A stretch of DNA of 64,000 bases from Rosa chinensis. Taxonomy: Eukaryota > Streptophyta > Magnoliopsida > Rosales > Rosaceae. Made by a program: the position numbers and the translations under genes. Shown in pieces: positions 46,943 to 59,441 of this stretch; within the stretch, counting starts at the first letter, position 1, and every line of letters starts with the position of its first letter. Below the pieces are notes generated by a model, which searched no databases, had not been told where the DNA came from, and saw nothing but the letters and a program-made list of their open reading frames with translations. The stretch covers positions 3,270,001-3,334,000 of the forward strand of contig NC_037094.1 in NCBI RefSeq assembly GCF_002994745.2. Direction: 5' to 3'.

Positions 46943-47920
46943 GTATATATAAACACACACTATAATGTACACACACATCGATAGATGTATATTGATTGTC
47001 TCTTCTTTCCTGATACCTCAATCTCAGCTGGTTTCTTGGATGGTGTGGCAAATGCTGCTTAGGTAGATCTTGAAGTGATTCAGCTGGCAACATATCTTGC
47101 TGACAGAAAACCAACCGGCCAACCTTTCTTCAGGAATGGTAAGTGACTTGCTACTCCAATGATCAATTTTGCATGCTGTTATTGAACAAAGCTTTGTGTT
47201 TTCATTTTTAAGTGCAGCTCCTGGACTTTTTGAATGTGAACTGAAAACATTCAAAAGTTCAGCTCCTTATGTATGCATCAAGTATCTGTTGTATCGTGTG
47301 CGGGTATCTGACAGGTTTTAAGAATACGGTGAATACCTGATCATATACTTTTACGTTTGAGTGTAAACATAATGTGCATCTTAAAGTTCATAGCATGTTA
47401 ACAGGTGCCAGTATTATGGGCTGCAATACTAGTCTGCATTGTAAACTTGATTATAGAATTTTCTTGGGTGGAGAAACTCTTCCTTTTGAAATCTTTAGAT
47501 TTTCTTTTGTTTCTCATTTCTACCTACATTTTTTTTTTCAGGCCTTCCTTCTTTTGTCCCTTTTCCCCAGGGATGTAAAAGTGCCAAGTGCCTTATTAGG
47601 TGAGACTGTAGTTAGATATAAGGTCATTTCTCTGCATGTACAACATTGTAAAAACTCAATTTATTTACACAAAGTCTCAGACTTTACAGTTATATAAGGG
47701 CAAGTTCCTTTTTCTGGCTTTCCTGCTTGTTTGATGCACTCCGACAAGTTTCATTTGTTAGTTACGTGATGCATCTGAATCTTTTACATTTGGTATGAAG
47801 CAGACCCCTCTATTGATTCAGTTACAGACTGGTTTGCTTGCAACAACCATACTCGGTTCACCTATTCTTTACTACTCAAAGGAGTCGCTGGTAATCCTAA
47901 TGAGAATTTTCTTTCCTAGA
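46302..47920 (+). pseudogene. DnaJ-thioredoxin protein (ERDJ3A/TMS1-like) fragment with introns
   Basis: Five exon-like blocks with good splice sites: 46302-46384 (DNKPWLIQ), 46747-46804 (SCDQFSHAWKRI), 47028-47138 (FLDGVANAA, stop, VDLEVIQLATYLADRKPTGQ PFFRN), 47542-47603 (GLPSFVPFPQGCKSAKCLIR, stop) and about 47804-47919 (SIDSVTDWFA, frameshift, ILYYSKESLV). The order matches the thioredoxin-like part of plant ERDJ3A/TMS1, an ER DnaJ co-chaperone, as I remember it. Lesions: TAG at 47060-47062, TGA at 47601-47603 and a frameshift near 47835. The J domain and the C-terminal part are absent. The fragment ends about 70 bp before the NAC pseudogene, in the same orientation. An (AT)n/(CT)n microsatellite fills an intron (46878-46940). 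Confidence 0.65.
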
Positions 47921-47986
47921 TTCTGAAAAAAGGGTTTTGGACAAGAAAGCTAGAAGTGAGGTTTTAAGGTATCAATGATGCAATAA

Positions 47987-49155
47987 ATAGAAAAGTTTGC
48001 TGTTCAAGCTGAAACTTTCAAGGAAGATGATCAGATTGATTTGCCAGCCGGGTTTCGATTCCATCCAACTGATGAAGAGCTTATTTCTCACTACCTGCAC
48101 AAGAAGGTTATCGATTCCAACTTCAGCTGCAAAGCAATTGGTGATGTGGACTTGAACAAGTCTGAGCCTTGGGATTTGCCACGTAAGTTTCTCAAGAAAA
48201 AGAATAGTTTCCCATTTGTTTTGAACATCTATTTCAGTGTTTGCAACTTTCAATTCGATTTGATTATGGGGTTTTGGGTTTGCTGTAGCTTGATTTTGAT
48301 TTTTGGTTTGTGGATGAAGATAAAGTGAAAATGGGAGAGAAGGAATGGTACTTTTTCTGTGTGAGGGATAGAAAGTATCCAACTGGTCTGAGGACAAACA
48401 GAGCAACTGAAGCTGGATATTGGAAAGCTACTGGGAAAGACAAGGAGATTTACAAAGGGAAATCCTTGGTTGGCATGAAGAAGACCCTTGTTTTCTACAG
48501 GGGCAGAGCCCCAATAGGTGAAAAGGTATAAACATTTCCCTCTGTTTCAACTTGTTTACTCTGTTTTACCTCTGTTTCTGACCTAATTTAATCTCAAAAT
48601 TTGCAGAACAAATGGGTGATTTGTAGGGTCTTTGAAAAATCTGCTGGTGGTAAAAAAATCCATATCACTGGACTTGTGAATTTGGGTTCTCATGGAACTG
48701 AAATGCGTTCTTCTGGTTTACCACCATTGTTGGACACAGCGCCTTACAATGGTGCCAAGACCAGACCGGCTTCAGAGTCGAATTACGTGCCCTGCTTCTC
48801 CAACCATGAATCCATTGATTCTCAAAGAAACCAAGGGATTGTTGATTACATCAAAGGCAATCCTCTTTTCTCCGTTTCTTCGAATCCTTCAAACAACAAC
48901 GCTTTCCCACGAGTCACGTTTCAGAATTCACTCTATTCTGCTCCTGTTTCATCAGGAAATTTCTAGTTTCCGAGTTTGGTTTTAATGCAAGACAATCTGA
49001 GGGCCTTGCTTGAAAACAATGTCTCATTCACGTGGCAGAACTTCAAAACAGGGAGGGACATGATCAGTGTGTCTCAAGAAACAGGTCTTACTACTGATGT
49101 GAACCCTGAGATGGGTAGGAGGCCATATGACGATCATCATAACTTTTGGATGTGA
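47987..49155 (+). pseudogene. NAC-domain transcription factor gene with start loss, deletion and premature stop
   Basis: Exons 47987-48182, 48320-48525 and 48607-49155. Subdomains A-D are clear: [96 protein letters not shown]. This is like the CUC/NAC92/NAC100 branch. Three lesions: (1) the expected start is ATA (47987), with an in-frame TAA just before it and no ATG; (2) exon 3 begins NKWVICRVF directly after GEK, so the TNWVMHEYRL..KTAK stretch of about 30 residues is missing; (3) TAG at 48964-48966 interrupts a frame that otherwise continues (MQDNLRALLENN, ISVSQETGLTTD, EMGRRPYDDHHNFWM) to TGA at 49153-49155. Otherwise the frame is well kept, so loss is recent. A TTG at 48041 and later ATGs could only give truncated products. 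Confidence 0.88.
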
Positions 49156-49297
49156 ATCTGTTATATGTAGTGAAAGAAAGAACAAAATTAGGATGAGAAA
49201 AGTAACAAAATGAACTCTGGAGATCAATATAGACAAACAGTTGATTTTTAATCTCTACATTGTAAAAATCAAACTAAAAAGCCCAAAGATTGAAATT

Positions 49298-50347
49298 TTT
49301 ATTTTTTTAGGGCAACGGAAGATTGATCCATTGATAGTAAATCATACAACCTCACTCGGTCAAGCATGAAGGGTACAAACACCCCTCATATTACAATGCA
49401 TGCTCTCGAAGAGTACTAAATCTGAATAAATCCAAAAAAAATAAAGACCAAACTAACTGCACAAGCAGTCAGACTAAAGCCCAAAGGGAATGCAAAAACT
49501 AAAAACCGAAAGAAACTAACAATTAAATTTATTCTGACATAACCCTAAATCTCCACATCTGCCTGGATTAGCTTAGGGCCTAAGACCATCTTGGTGTACC
49601 CCTCCACCCGTCAAAACAGTGAACAGCGTGGATCTAGGATCATGTTGAGTCCAGCCCACAACAATCATATCAAAAGGCCCGACCCAACTTCAGCTCAAAA
49701 CAGAAAGATGAGGGAAAGTGGGCTTAGGCCCAAACGCCCAACCCAACTCCGACTGCCCTAACTCTAAGATTGGAGCGGAGAGCACTGGAAACCTAGAAGG
49801 CTCGCTGGAGCCACTGTTACCCCTACACACCCGACCTTTGCCCTTCCAACATCTCCTGCGGTCTGCCTTGCCCTTCAGCCATTGGAAGAATTCGACGGAG
49901 CCTGGTGTGGTTGCTCACCAAACCTCGCCGGCAATCAAGTCCACCTCCAAGCCTCGATTCGACTTCACTCCCAAATCCGATGCACAGATCCGACCACCAC
50001 CACCAGTCGACGTTTGCAGCGACTGCACGCGAACAAATTCAGAACCCGACGTCGATACCAATCCGACCTCCGTGTGACAAAGCACTACTGCTGAGCTGCG
50101 ACCTTGGACTCTCCACCGCAAATCGACAGGAAAAGTCTTCCCCGCCTGCTCTACCAAACCAAGAAAGCGACGCCGAGCGTCAAAAGCAAGCGGACTAAGC
50201 CACCGCCCTGTTTCACGAAACTAGGGTTTCAGAATGCAGCTCCGTGAAAAGTGGAGCGCTGATTGGCTGATCTCCTACGCTTACTTTATTCAGTTGTTTG
50301 TTTATGGGGAGTTTCTTTTCATTCTTTTCCTTGTGGGTCAGTTATAT
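49298..50347 (-). mobile_element. LINE-type retroinsertion, unit 2 only
   Basis: A perfect 17-bp target duplication GCCCAAAGATTGAAATT lies at 49281-49297 and 50348-50364; unit 1 has a single copy at about 3960. It begins TTTATTTTTTTAG (poly(A) on the minus strand). The 1050-bp body is GC-rich toward its far end with no reverse transcriptase. Open frames at 49718-50198 read across it without recognisable protein. Confidence 0.88.
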
Positions 50348-50364
50348 GCCCAAAGATTGAAATT

Positions 50365-52066
50365 GAGTATTTGTTTCAAGGAAAAACTCCAAAATCCTGT
50401 TAACACAACTTAATAGTTGGAATAAAGACTCAAAACTTTAGGTGAAAGAAGCTAACAAAATTCAAAGCATAGTAATCAAGCATAAAACCAACACAAAATC
50501 AAAATAATTAACAACTAGTGGTTTTCAAGGAGAGTAAAATCTAAGAATTTCAACAGTACACTTTAGAATAGTTTGCAAGCAAATGGCAAGTAGCAAGTAT
50601 GATTAATTCAGCAAGAGGAATAATCTCAACATGACTAAATAACAATTTAGAAATAGGAATTGAAAAGATACAAGTTTGCATCACAAATTGGGGTTCAAAG
50701 AGGCGTGGTTATGTGCATATATACATGACCCCAAAACAAGTTGTCGGGAGTGATTCAACAAGAATGATTGATCTTGATATTTACACAGACCAAAATGAAC
50801 CTTTCAAACATATCTATAACAAGTTAAGTTTGGCTTTGCATGACAAAGTTTAAGGAGGATAAAGGCTCAAAACAACAAACGAAACATCAAGGTCACAAAC
50901 AACAAGTATAAACCTTAGAGGACAGAAGTTGACAAGCTCCAAAACGTCAAAAGTCACCACTTTAGTCTTGCTCCCTTTCAACTTCGTGCGCAGTACCTGA
51001 AATGAGTAGGGTTGAGCATCACTTGCGTTCATACGCTTAGTAGGAAGTGATGCTAGCTAGGTTTGAAAACAAACTGAAATTTGGTAGCAATGATGCTATC
51101 AAAACAATAGCAGAAAACTAAAAATTGGTATATGAATTTATGGTAAAAAGATGCATGAAAGGGTACACACTTTTCTAGGAAAAAAAATGATGACCAGTCT
51201 TAATGCCAACTACTTACTTGCTAAAGTAAATGCACAAACAACTGGCAAGAAGCAGCGAGAGTGGCCGTTTACGCCATACCACATAGGAGTGATGCCACAC
51301 CTCAAAGGATGTTAGACATCCTCCAGTCCGTATAGCCCCTCCGGAGGTTTAGGGGAACGAAACCCAAGGTAGTCACTTTGCTCCCTTCACTCTCACGTCA
51401 CCACTCAAAAACAATGCAATTTGTATGCATAAAGACATAGAAATATTTTCAGGAAAAACTCTAAGCAGTGAAGACCCCTCTACCTGAAATCTTTGATGTA
51501 TAACTCCCATAAAGTACTGCATGACCAAATTTCAGTCCACTTGAGTCCTTGATCCTATTATGAAAATGCAAACCATCTTCAGTCCTAAAATCATTTCTTC
51601 TTTAAGATTCTGTTATAGACTGAGTGGTAGCTAGAGCTTCCTTGTGTGGGCTTATTCTAAAAAGAAAACACTAATCAGAATACATAGAAAACAGTCCTTT
51701 GTTGTTACTTATGGATAAGAATGAAACCTTTTCTAAGCCTTTCGGACTTGAAAGTTAAAGTTTCAAGGCATGCTTTGCATGTCTAATTTAACTTACTAAA
51801 GATCGAGGACTGAAAAAAAGTTCTCAAATCAATTGTTTTGTAACAATGAGCTGCAAGTTTGAGAAATTTTCAGAAAACTGGTAACAAGAAAGAAAATTTT
51901 CACCAACAATCATCATTTCAATGAATTCAATCACAACTCTCCAGATTTGAAGTAGACATGCAAAGATACTATTTTGCAATGTTTCACGTTATTCCTGATT
52001 CAAATGAATTGTCAAACAAGAATCCAAAATGATAAAAATGTTGAATTCTGCAGAAATCCTGAAACA
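50365..52066. other. Duplicated non-coding block A (unit 2)
   Basis: Matches 3970-5740. It joins directly to the block equivalent to 15959 onward, so the 10-kb TE nest of unit 1 is absent here. No gene. Confidence 0.7.
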
Positions 52067-52509
52067 CTTGTCATTGTTTAACAAAAATAACGCGCATACT
52101 TTTTATGACCAAAGCAAAACAAAATAGAATTAATTATTTCAAATTTATTCATCATGTACTAATTTAAATAGTACTTTTTCAATGTGCTAAAATCCAGTTG
52201 AGCATGTTGACCAATAGTTACATGACACATTGAATAATTTTATTAACAAGCTGAATTATATATGGGGAAAATTCTACTGTATGAAGCACATAAGTGCATT
52301 AATGCATATGAAGTTCATGTTTTAGTAGACCAGTTTCATGTAATGGTAGTCATTATATTATCGCCTTTCTTTGATTTACCATTATGGTGTTAGGAAGTGT
52401 TGCTCAATATTTTTAAATTGAAATGAACTGTGAGGTACTAAACTGATATATATATATATATATATATGTGCGTGTAATTGTACAACAGTGTTTGCAGAAT
52501 TGGTGTACA

Positions 52510-53070
52510 TATATTGTCATTTGACTCGAGGGCCTGAGCGCCCGCGAGAGCCTGCCAGGCCTATTAAAGAAAAATTCTACTTGGCCTGAAGAATAGGCCG
52601 TTTCAGCCCGATCCAATTAGACATAAGGCCGGATTAGGGAGGATGGTTCAAAGCCTGACTCACTTAAGCCAGAGTTTTGCCCGATCAGAGCGGCCCTGAA
52701 AGTCTAGCCCCAAAACCCATTTCATTTTTATATATTATTTCTATTAATGTGATCCAACCCGTATATTTCCTTTTTTTTAATCTTCTTTTCTCTGTTCATA
52801 TGATTGACTCTCTTTTCCATTAACTTCCTTTTGATTTTAGATTATTTTTTTATTTGCTTTATTATATTTTACATAAATAGGCCTAAGCTCTTTTTTCAGA
52901 ATGGCCCGGTTCGGCCCAAAAATGCCGGCAAGGCCGTATGCTTGTGGCAGGGGTGGGCTTTGATTTTTGTGAAAAACCCCTGCCCAGCCTTGTCCCGAAA
53001 TCTGTAAAAACATGTTGTGGCCCAGCCTGACCCAACCCGAGCCCACTACTTTTGAATAGAGATGGGCCGG
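52510..53070. repeat. GGCC-rich repeat present in both units (copy 2)
   Basis: Counterpart of 17840-18380; degraded GGCC-rich sequence, perhaps an old hAT MITE. Confidence 0.4.
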
Positions 53071-53981
53071 CCCTGCCCATTGGTGAACTGATCGGTAGAT
53101 AATTGATCCGACGATTTCATATCATCTGCTGAGTATGTGGGCCCCTACCCAATCTCATTCACTGTATATGTCTTTGGAGATAGCTTTGCTCTCTAGGCCT
53201 CTGTTTTGGGTTACAAACTTACAATTGAATCCTTCGAAGCCTACAACAGACGAGGCCAATTACTGATTCTTTTTCATTTTCCTTAAGAAACCATCACCAG
53301 CTTCACCCAATTTAATCTGTTTTGATTCGTGACAAAAAATATTTTCTTTGGGGGGGGGGGGGGGGGGGAGGTGGTGGGAAAACAAAAAACAAAATTCAAA
53401 AATAAAGGTATGCCCTATAACTTTTTACTGGCCGACAGTATAATTATAGGCCTTAATATTGGTTGGAATGCAGGACTCAGTATCTATGAATTTGAAACAA
53501 TCACCTTTAGGGTACAATTAAATGAACGACGTCTCTGCAAGTCTGCATGTATCTCATGCCTAGTTTCACAAGTTAATCAGATGATCAGATTCAGAGTGAT
53601 GAACGCGTCCTCATATTTAAATAAATCAGAGCTTTGTTTGGATTTCATGCAGCTACCGATGTACTCACCCTTTTTTGTTTTGGTCTTAACTGGAGCGCAC
53701 TGAGGACAGCTGAGAGCCCGAGACTGTATAGAGAAATATGAAAGCTTTGTGTGGCCTTCAGCTACCTGCAGGGTACGTACAGTAAATTCATTTAAAGCCA
53801 TTATATATTAAATCTGAGTAATAACTAAGAATCCGAATAGCTAGTTGGCTTGCTTTTCTGGGGTCGTAAATATTTACATTCTACAAAGTTATTGGCAAAC
53901 CAGGGTTTTGGATGGGAATGCCAGTAACTTAACTAGCTAGTACGGACGGTAGCCAGTCATTGACTGTTACAGTACGTGGCA

Positions 53982-54332
53982 TAGTTAGTAAAAAATGGGA
54001 CGTGTATAGTACGTGAAAAATACGTACGTGTATTATTCAGACATTTTATCAAATAGTTCGTTGAAAAATTAGGCAAAATATTTTTAATTAATTAAATAAT
54101 TAAAATTTTTAATTAAAAATATTAATTTATATTAATTTTTGTTCAATAATATGTGTAAAATACGAAGAAGAAAAAACGTAAAAATCGTGTCTAGTACGTG
54201 TATAATACTTTTGACTTCAAAAGTATGGAAATTTAACGAGTCTCTTTAAAAAATACGAAGTATAGAAATATTTTTGAATAAAACGTAAGTATGCATTTTA
54301 TTCGCGTATAATATGAAAAATTACTAAATAGG
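53982..54332. mobile_element. MITE, unit 2 only
   Basis: About 350 bp inserted in a site that is continuous in unit 1. GTACGTGGCAT (53972-53982) and GTACGTGGTAT (54333-54343) look like a 9-11-bp duplication with one mismatch. Ends share TTAGTAA in inverted order (left TAGTTAGTAAAAAATGG, right inverse TATTTAGTAATTTTTCA). The body is AT-rich with TACGTGTA motifs. The superfamily is uncertain; the duplication size suggests Mutator-like. Confidence 0.6.
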
Positions 54333-54778
54333 GTACGTGGTATACAGTAGCTAAGTAGCGAGGTAGTTATAGTAAGATTTGGACAATTTACATACCGCTC
54401 TTACAGTTCCCGATGATCATCATCATCATTTGCGCAATTTGAAAATGCAATCATTCCTCTCAAATTTTGCATGAAGCGTTTTTGGTTAGTAATTGATCCT
54501 TAATTTAAGATCTGTAAAGATGTTTTCATGGACAACATACAAGGTTCTTACGTAGGACAAGCGGAGGGGTTGCCCAATTAAAATTCAGAAAATTTTAAAT
54601 GTGTTCCGAAAAACAATCTTTACTTATTAAAATGAAATACTCAAAATACTTCTCTACATGTTCATTGATTGGTCAGCCCCACCAGACACAGTGGTATACT
54701 TTCCCTACGTAAGAATCTCTCTTACAAATTACTGAAACTATCCTTACGATCCAGCAAGGCTACGCATTTCTATATAAA

Positions 54779-54784
<6 letters not shown>

Positions 54785-54814
<30 letters not shown>

Positions 54815-55329
54815 AATAAATAGCTGGTGCGGCTGCCCTCAAGCCTTGATTAATGAAACTGTAGAATACAAGGGGAGGACATTGAGCCTAAACCCCTGAT
54901 TACAGTAAGCATCTAGAGAACATCTTGAAATACTATCATGCATCTCTACCAAATAACTGTATTTAACTAGGTACCAACTAGCAAAGAGTACTATACTGGT
55001 GACTCTATTTGCATTAACTTAGCGGTGACATAACAAAAAGATAATTCGATATATAACCCGATTACAACATAGCATATAATTATCATATGCACAACTTTCC
55101 TAATATATTGCTATTGGAGGATAAATCCGACGACACTTAGCTTCACCCTATCACCAGGCGGAAGCGACCATTTGATGAAACAAGGGACTCACTGACTACC
55201 TAGAGCAGACAAGGCACGTTGAGTGCACACACAAGCACATAGCCTGCCTAGCCATACACAACAAGTGTAGAGACTTATTGCTCGCAAAATGCGCAACCAA
55301 ACTAATCAACAAAAGTAAAAAACAACTAA
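54785..55329 (-). mobile_element. LINE-type retroinsertion, unit 2 only
   Basis: Target duplication ATAAAGAATAT (11 bp) at 54774-54784 and 55330-55340; unit 1 has one copy near 23878. It starts with an (AT)n run and LINE-3'-like sequence on the minus strand. 545 bp, non-coding. Confidence 0.7.
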
Positions 55330-55340
55330 ATAAAGAATAT

Positions 55341-57560
55341 TAATGACAATGAGATATTTTGAATAGGTGATCTTTCAATCTGAATATGAATCAGTCCCAT
55401 GATTTATCAGAATACTATGGTGGATATAAGTCCGTGTGGAGTGTTGTTCGATATTGAAGAAATATAACTTTGTCTATGAGCATAAAAGAGCCCCTAGTGT
55501 CATAGTTTTTAGGTTGGATACCTCTATTTCTTCATCATAGTATCATGTTTATGTTACTGCAATGGCCACATGTATGTATTCTATGTCACGTAAATAATCC
55601 ACGTATTTAAATTTCCGCCGTAGGTGAGGAGGCCTGCATGTGAAACACTGAAGTGTACGTGAAATAATTCCACAGGTCGAATACTTGGAAACCTCTCTAC
55701 CGGCCGGTTTCAGGGTACGTTTTGCAATGAACTTCTTTTTTGGTGAAACTGCTGATCACATGCATGCATACATATGGCTGTTTATTGTTGAAGTACCTAA
55801 ATGAAGGAATCACTGATCACTCTTTTAAAGCCTGTTCCCGGTTCTGTTCCAGCTTCATGCTGCATCCATGCTTAGTATATATCCAGAAAGATTTCAGCGT
55901 CATGATCAACTTTGACAAAAGTTGCGTGTATAACACGGTGATATTCATATACTCTGCTCTGAAATGAAATCTGATACTTAACGTATGAAAAACTGTGTGC
56001 CTATAAAATTCCACAAATAGTTACATTCAGATACGTACTCTACCCTGGGATATCTCATTCAGTCTGCTGTTGAATCATAATTTCGTTTTGCACTGAAAAC
56101 ATGGATATTCATGAGAACTCATATGCTGCTGACTTCTACTACACTAATGATGGGGTTGGACGAATGACGAGTAATATTTGTGTTTTAGGTCAAAATTAAT
56201 TTCCAGTATATGCATGGCCCACTTTACCATCATTTGCAAACCTAATCTCATTAAATCGAAAACTAATCATGTCTATTTCTCTTTATCTATTAGAAGGGTT
56301 TCATCATAACAGAGATATTCATGTCGTGCCAAAGCGCGCACCAGATATATCAGTTCTCCTCCACCAGTCTAAATGCTAAATGCTATGGCTATATGTGTTG
56401 CTGTTAGGTTTATATCAGCATTGTTGACTATTGATGGTCGACAATCATTGTCAGAAAGAGGAGAGAGCTGTATAATTAAGCTGCATTACTAGCTCATTCT
56501 GTAATCTTCAAGTCAGAAAGCAATAATTCAGTCTCATGGCATGGCCTTAATTATCTTCTTCTTGCATGTTTCCTTTAAATTAAGTTTTTCATAGCATTTG
56601 TCCAGGGGTCCATAGTGTGAAATCATGGAGTATTATTTCAGATAACTTACACTAGATCTAGTAATTCTTCTATTAATTATAACGCTAAACTCTTATAAAC
56701 TCTAGAGCTAGAGTTTATAAGAGTTTAGCGTTATAATAGAAGAATTATGAGATTTTGGGCATCTTCAACCATTGTCAACTGGTTTTGGGTGTAATGCAGT
56801 TTACAGAATATATAAAATCTTGCTTGCACATATCTACTATACATTCTGGTTCTTTCCCTTTTATCTGCTGATGAGGAGCTGAAACTAGTTATCAACGTCC
56901 CTCACTCCCCCAACCAGGGAGGCGTACCCATCGGTTTGAAGTTTATGTTAATCAAGAACCGGTTTCAGTTTAAGTCATTAAACCAACGGAAGTGGTTGCA
57001 AAACACATGATTGATTCTAGGGACTCAAAAAATCTTTCAAAATAAGGTATAAGCTGCTACTTTGTTTCACCACGAAATGGAACAATTCATACTATCAAAT
57101 TAAACCAATTTTGAACCAAACTTTGTTACAATCAGAGAACAATTACAGCCGAGCTGAACATCGCACATATGATATATGTTCCCATGTTATATGTGTACAT
57201 ATATATAAAATATTATTCATAACATATTATTCACATGCACAGTAGCACAAGCGTTGCGTTCAGATAGATCATAGATATGAGACCTTAGATATCCCATCAA
57301 TGTATATTTAACTGAGTTGATGAAGTGGCAGTTACGTCGGTATACCGTGCATACCAAGTTCTGGAATCTTTATTTAGAGTAATTAGTTTTTGTTCACAGA
57401 ATGGGTGTCTGGCACTCTGGTGTGTCTAATATCAGGCTGCAGGTGGCACAATATCATTAACTATAACACGGCTCCAACCAATTAATTTAAGCAAAACCAA
57501 TAGTCCTGAAAACAAAAGGTTAGTCTGGTCATAAAGAAATTCCCGTAGTTACTTCAACCA
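55341..57560. other. Upstream region of MYB copy 2, no gene
   Basis: Matches pieces of unit 1 (23880-24970, 26464-26778, 35190-36300), joined without the solo LTRs, TRIM and Copia found there. An inverted repeat around 56660-56740 (TCTATTAATTATAACGCTAAACTCTTATAAACTC type) is present. No coding region recognised. Confidence 0.6.
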
Positions 57561-57561
57561 A

Positions 57562-57569
57562 TATAAATA
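57562..57569 (+). promoter_or_regulatory. Probable TATA box of MYB copy 2
   Basis: TATAAATA within CAACCAATATAAATATG, 113 nt upstream of the ATG at 57682; conserved between the paralogues. Confidence 0.55.
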
Positions 57570-57681
57570 TGTATGTACTAGGTAATGGCGCCCATTCTGG
57601 TCATACCTTGATTGGGAAATCTCAATCCGAAAAAGGGAAGGAAATCAAGAGTAGCGGAGGCAGCTATAGCGAATCTTTATC

Positions 57682-59441
57682 ATGGGGAAGTCCCGAACGT
57701 TAACTAACAGCACTGCTACGACTTCGGAGATAAAAAGAGGGCCATGGACTCCTCAAGAGGACAAGAAGCTCTTTGCTTTCATTCAACAACATGGCCATGG
57801 AAGCTGGCGGTCCTTGCCCGAGAAAGCTGGTACTCTCTCTCTCTCTCTCTCTCCTTTCATTTGTTGATGTGTTTCTTTATTTTTGGTCTGCTGTTTATTT
57901 TTGGTCTGCTGTTTTGGTATGTATGATAGGTTTACAAAGATGTGGGAAGAGCTGCAGGCTAAGATGGAGAAACTACCTAAACCCTGCTATTAAGAGAGGA
58001 AATTTCAGTTTGCAGGAAGACCAGACCATCATTCAGCTTCATGCACTTCTCGGCAACAGGTTACTAATTATTTTTAGTTCTTAGTTTTATCAGTAGATTA
58101 TATTAAAGTCATCAAGTTCATTATATTGTAGGTTTAATTATGTGAACTTGCAAGTTGGTCCATGTATCCCGTCTTTACAATCCCAACAAGTTTTTGATAT
58201 ACATATATAACACCTGAACATAATATATATCAAAGCAAATCCAAATATACTGTACGTCCAAGATACTTGACACAAAATCATGATCATGATCATGATCATC
58301 GAGATACAAAATCGTAAACATATATAATTGATACGTCTAATGAAAGATATAGTTTTAACGTACGTGAGGCCCTAGTTGGACTTATAGTTAGCTGTCACTG
58401 TTTAATTTGTTCAACTGAACATTCAATTTAGACAAGAGAATGTGAGTTTGAGATCTCAGTGGGCTAGATTTGCAACACCATATGGTCCAGATTACACACC
58501 TTTCGAAACGTCTTTGTACTTTCCTAGTTCCTAGCTAGGGTCTCCGAAAGTAGAGAGAAATTTTTTTTTTTGTGAAAAACCCCACTTAAATGATAAAATT
58601 ATTTGTCAACATAATTATATCATTTAAGGTTGTCAACACAAAAATTCTGTCTATTTACCCCAATCCAAATACTCATTGCCAAAAAAAAATGATAATACCA
58701 TTTAAAAGTGCATATTTTTCGATATTATTCAAACATGGTGATGCTTAGTTTTTGGGGTAAATGTGTATTAGGTGGTCAGCCATAGCTGCGAACTTACCAA
58801 GGAGAACAGACAATGAGATAAAGAACTACTGGAACACACATCTAAAGAAGAGGTTAGCCAAGATAGGGTTTGATCCTGTAACCCACAGGCCCAAGACCGC
58901 CATCCTTGCCTCTGCTAATGGCGACCAGAAGAACCTCTCAAACCTCAGCCACATAGCTCAGTGGGAAAGTGCTAGGCTTCAAGCAGAAGCTAGATTTGTG
59001 AGACAGTCAAAACTACTCAAACCAGCACCACAGTGCCTTGACTTCAATCTAAGAACATGGGAAACCCTAATGATGTCAAAGTCATTAGCTGCAGGCGGTG
59101 GAGGTGGCGACGAAGCCGGTGGTGTTGGTCGTGCAACTAATGTTGTTCAAGAGGTTGGTTCATTCGGTAATTTTTATGGTGTACTTCGTAATAATGGTAG
59201 ACAGTTTGAGGCTCCAAAATTAACCAAATCAGCAGCTCCGGATTTCAATGGAGTTTCAGAGGAGAGTGGTACTGATGAATACGGTGACCTATTTGAGACA
59301 CTACTACCCCAGGAGAGCTACAATAATACTGGGTTTGATGTCGTGGATGCTTGGACTTTGGAACAATGTAATGATATCAGTGCAGACTATCAAAATGTGA
59401 TCATGAGCGGGGGGTTGAAAAACCCATTTATGTTCCAGTAA
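57682..59441 (+). CDS. R2R3-MYB transcription factor, tandem copy 2
   Basis: Exons 57682-57829, 57930-58059 and 58772-59441 give 315 aa. The DNA-binding domain differs from copy 1 at one residue that I can see (Pro-Glu-Lys for Pro-Lys-Lys at about 47) and keeps all three R2 Trp, Phe75, Trp94 and Trp113. The C-terminal region has about 20 substitutions plus short deletions (a Pro-Ala-Pro-Pro block near residue 176 shortened; one His lost near the end), yet keeps [20 protein letters not shown]. The frame is intact with the same splice sites and poly(A) signal (AATAAA, 59496), so it is probably functional. Start codons of the paralogues lie 21,258 bp apart on the same strand. Uneven divergence (conserved DNA-binding half, looser C-terminus) is usual for MYBs. 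Confidence 0.93.
57832..57852. repeat. (CT)n microsatellite in MYB copy 2 intron 1
   Basis: Shorter than the equivalent run at 36574-36600. Intron 1 also has a small TTTATTTTTGGTCTGCTG tandem duplication (57883-57912) absent from copy 1. Confidence 0.9.

Noticed and set aside
44742..49225. Complete CACTA element spanning the DnaJ-NAC block
   Set aside because: No right terminus (GGTGTAGTG) or matching 3-bp duplication was found, so only the left end is annotated.
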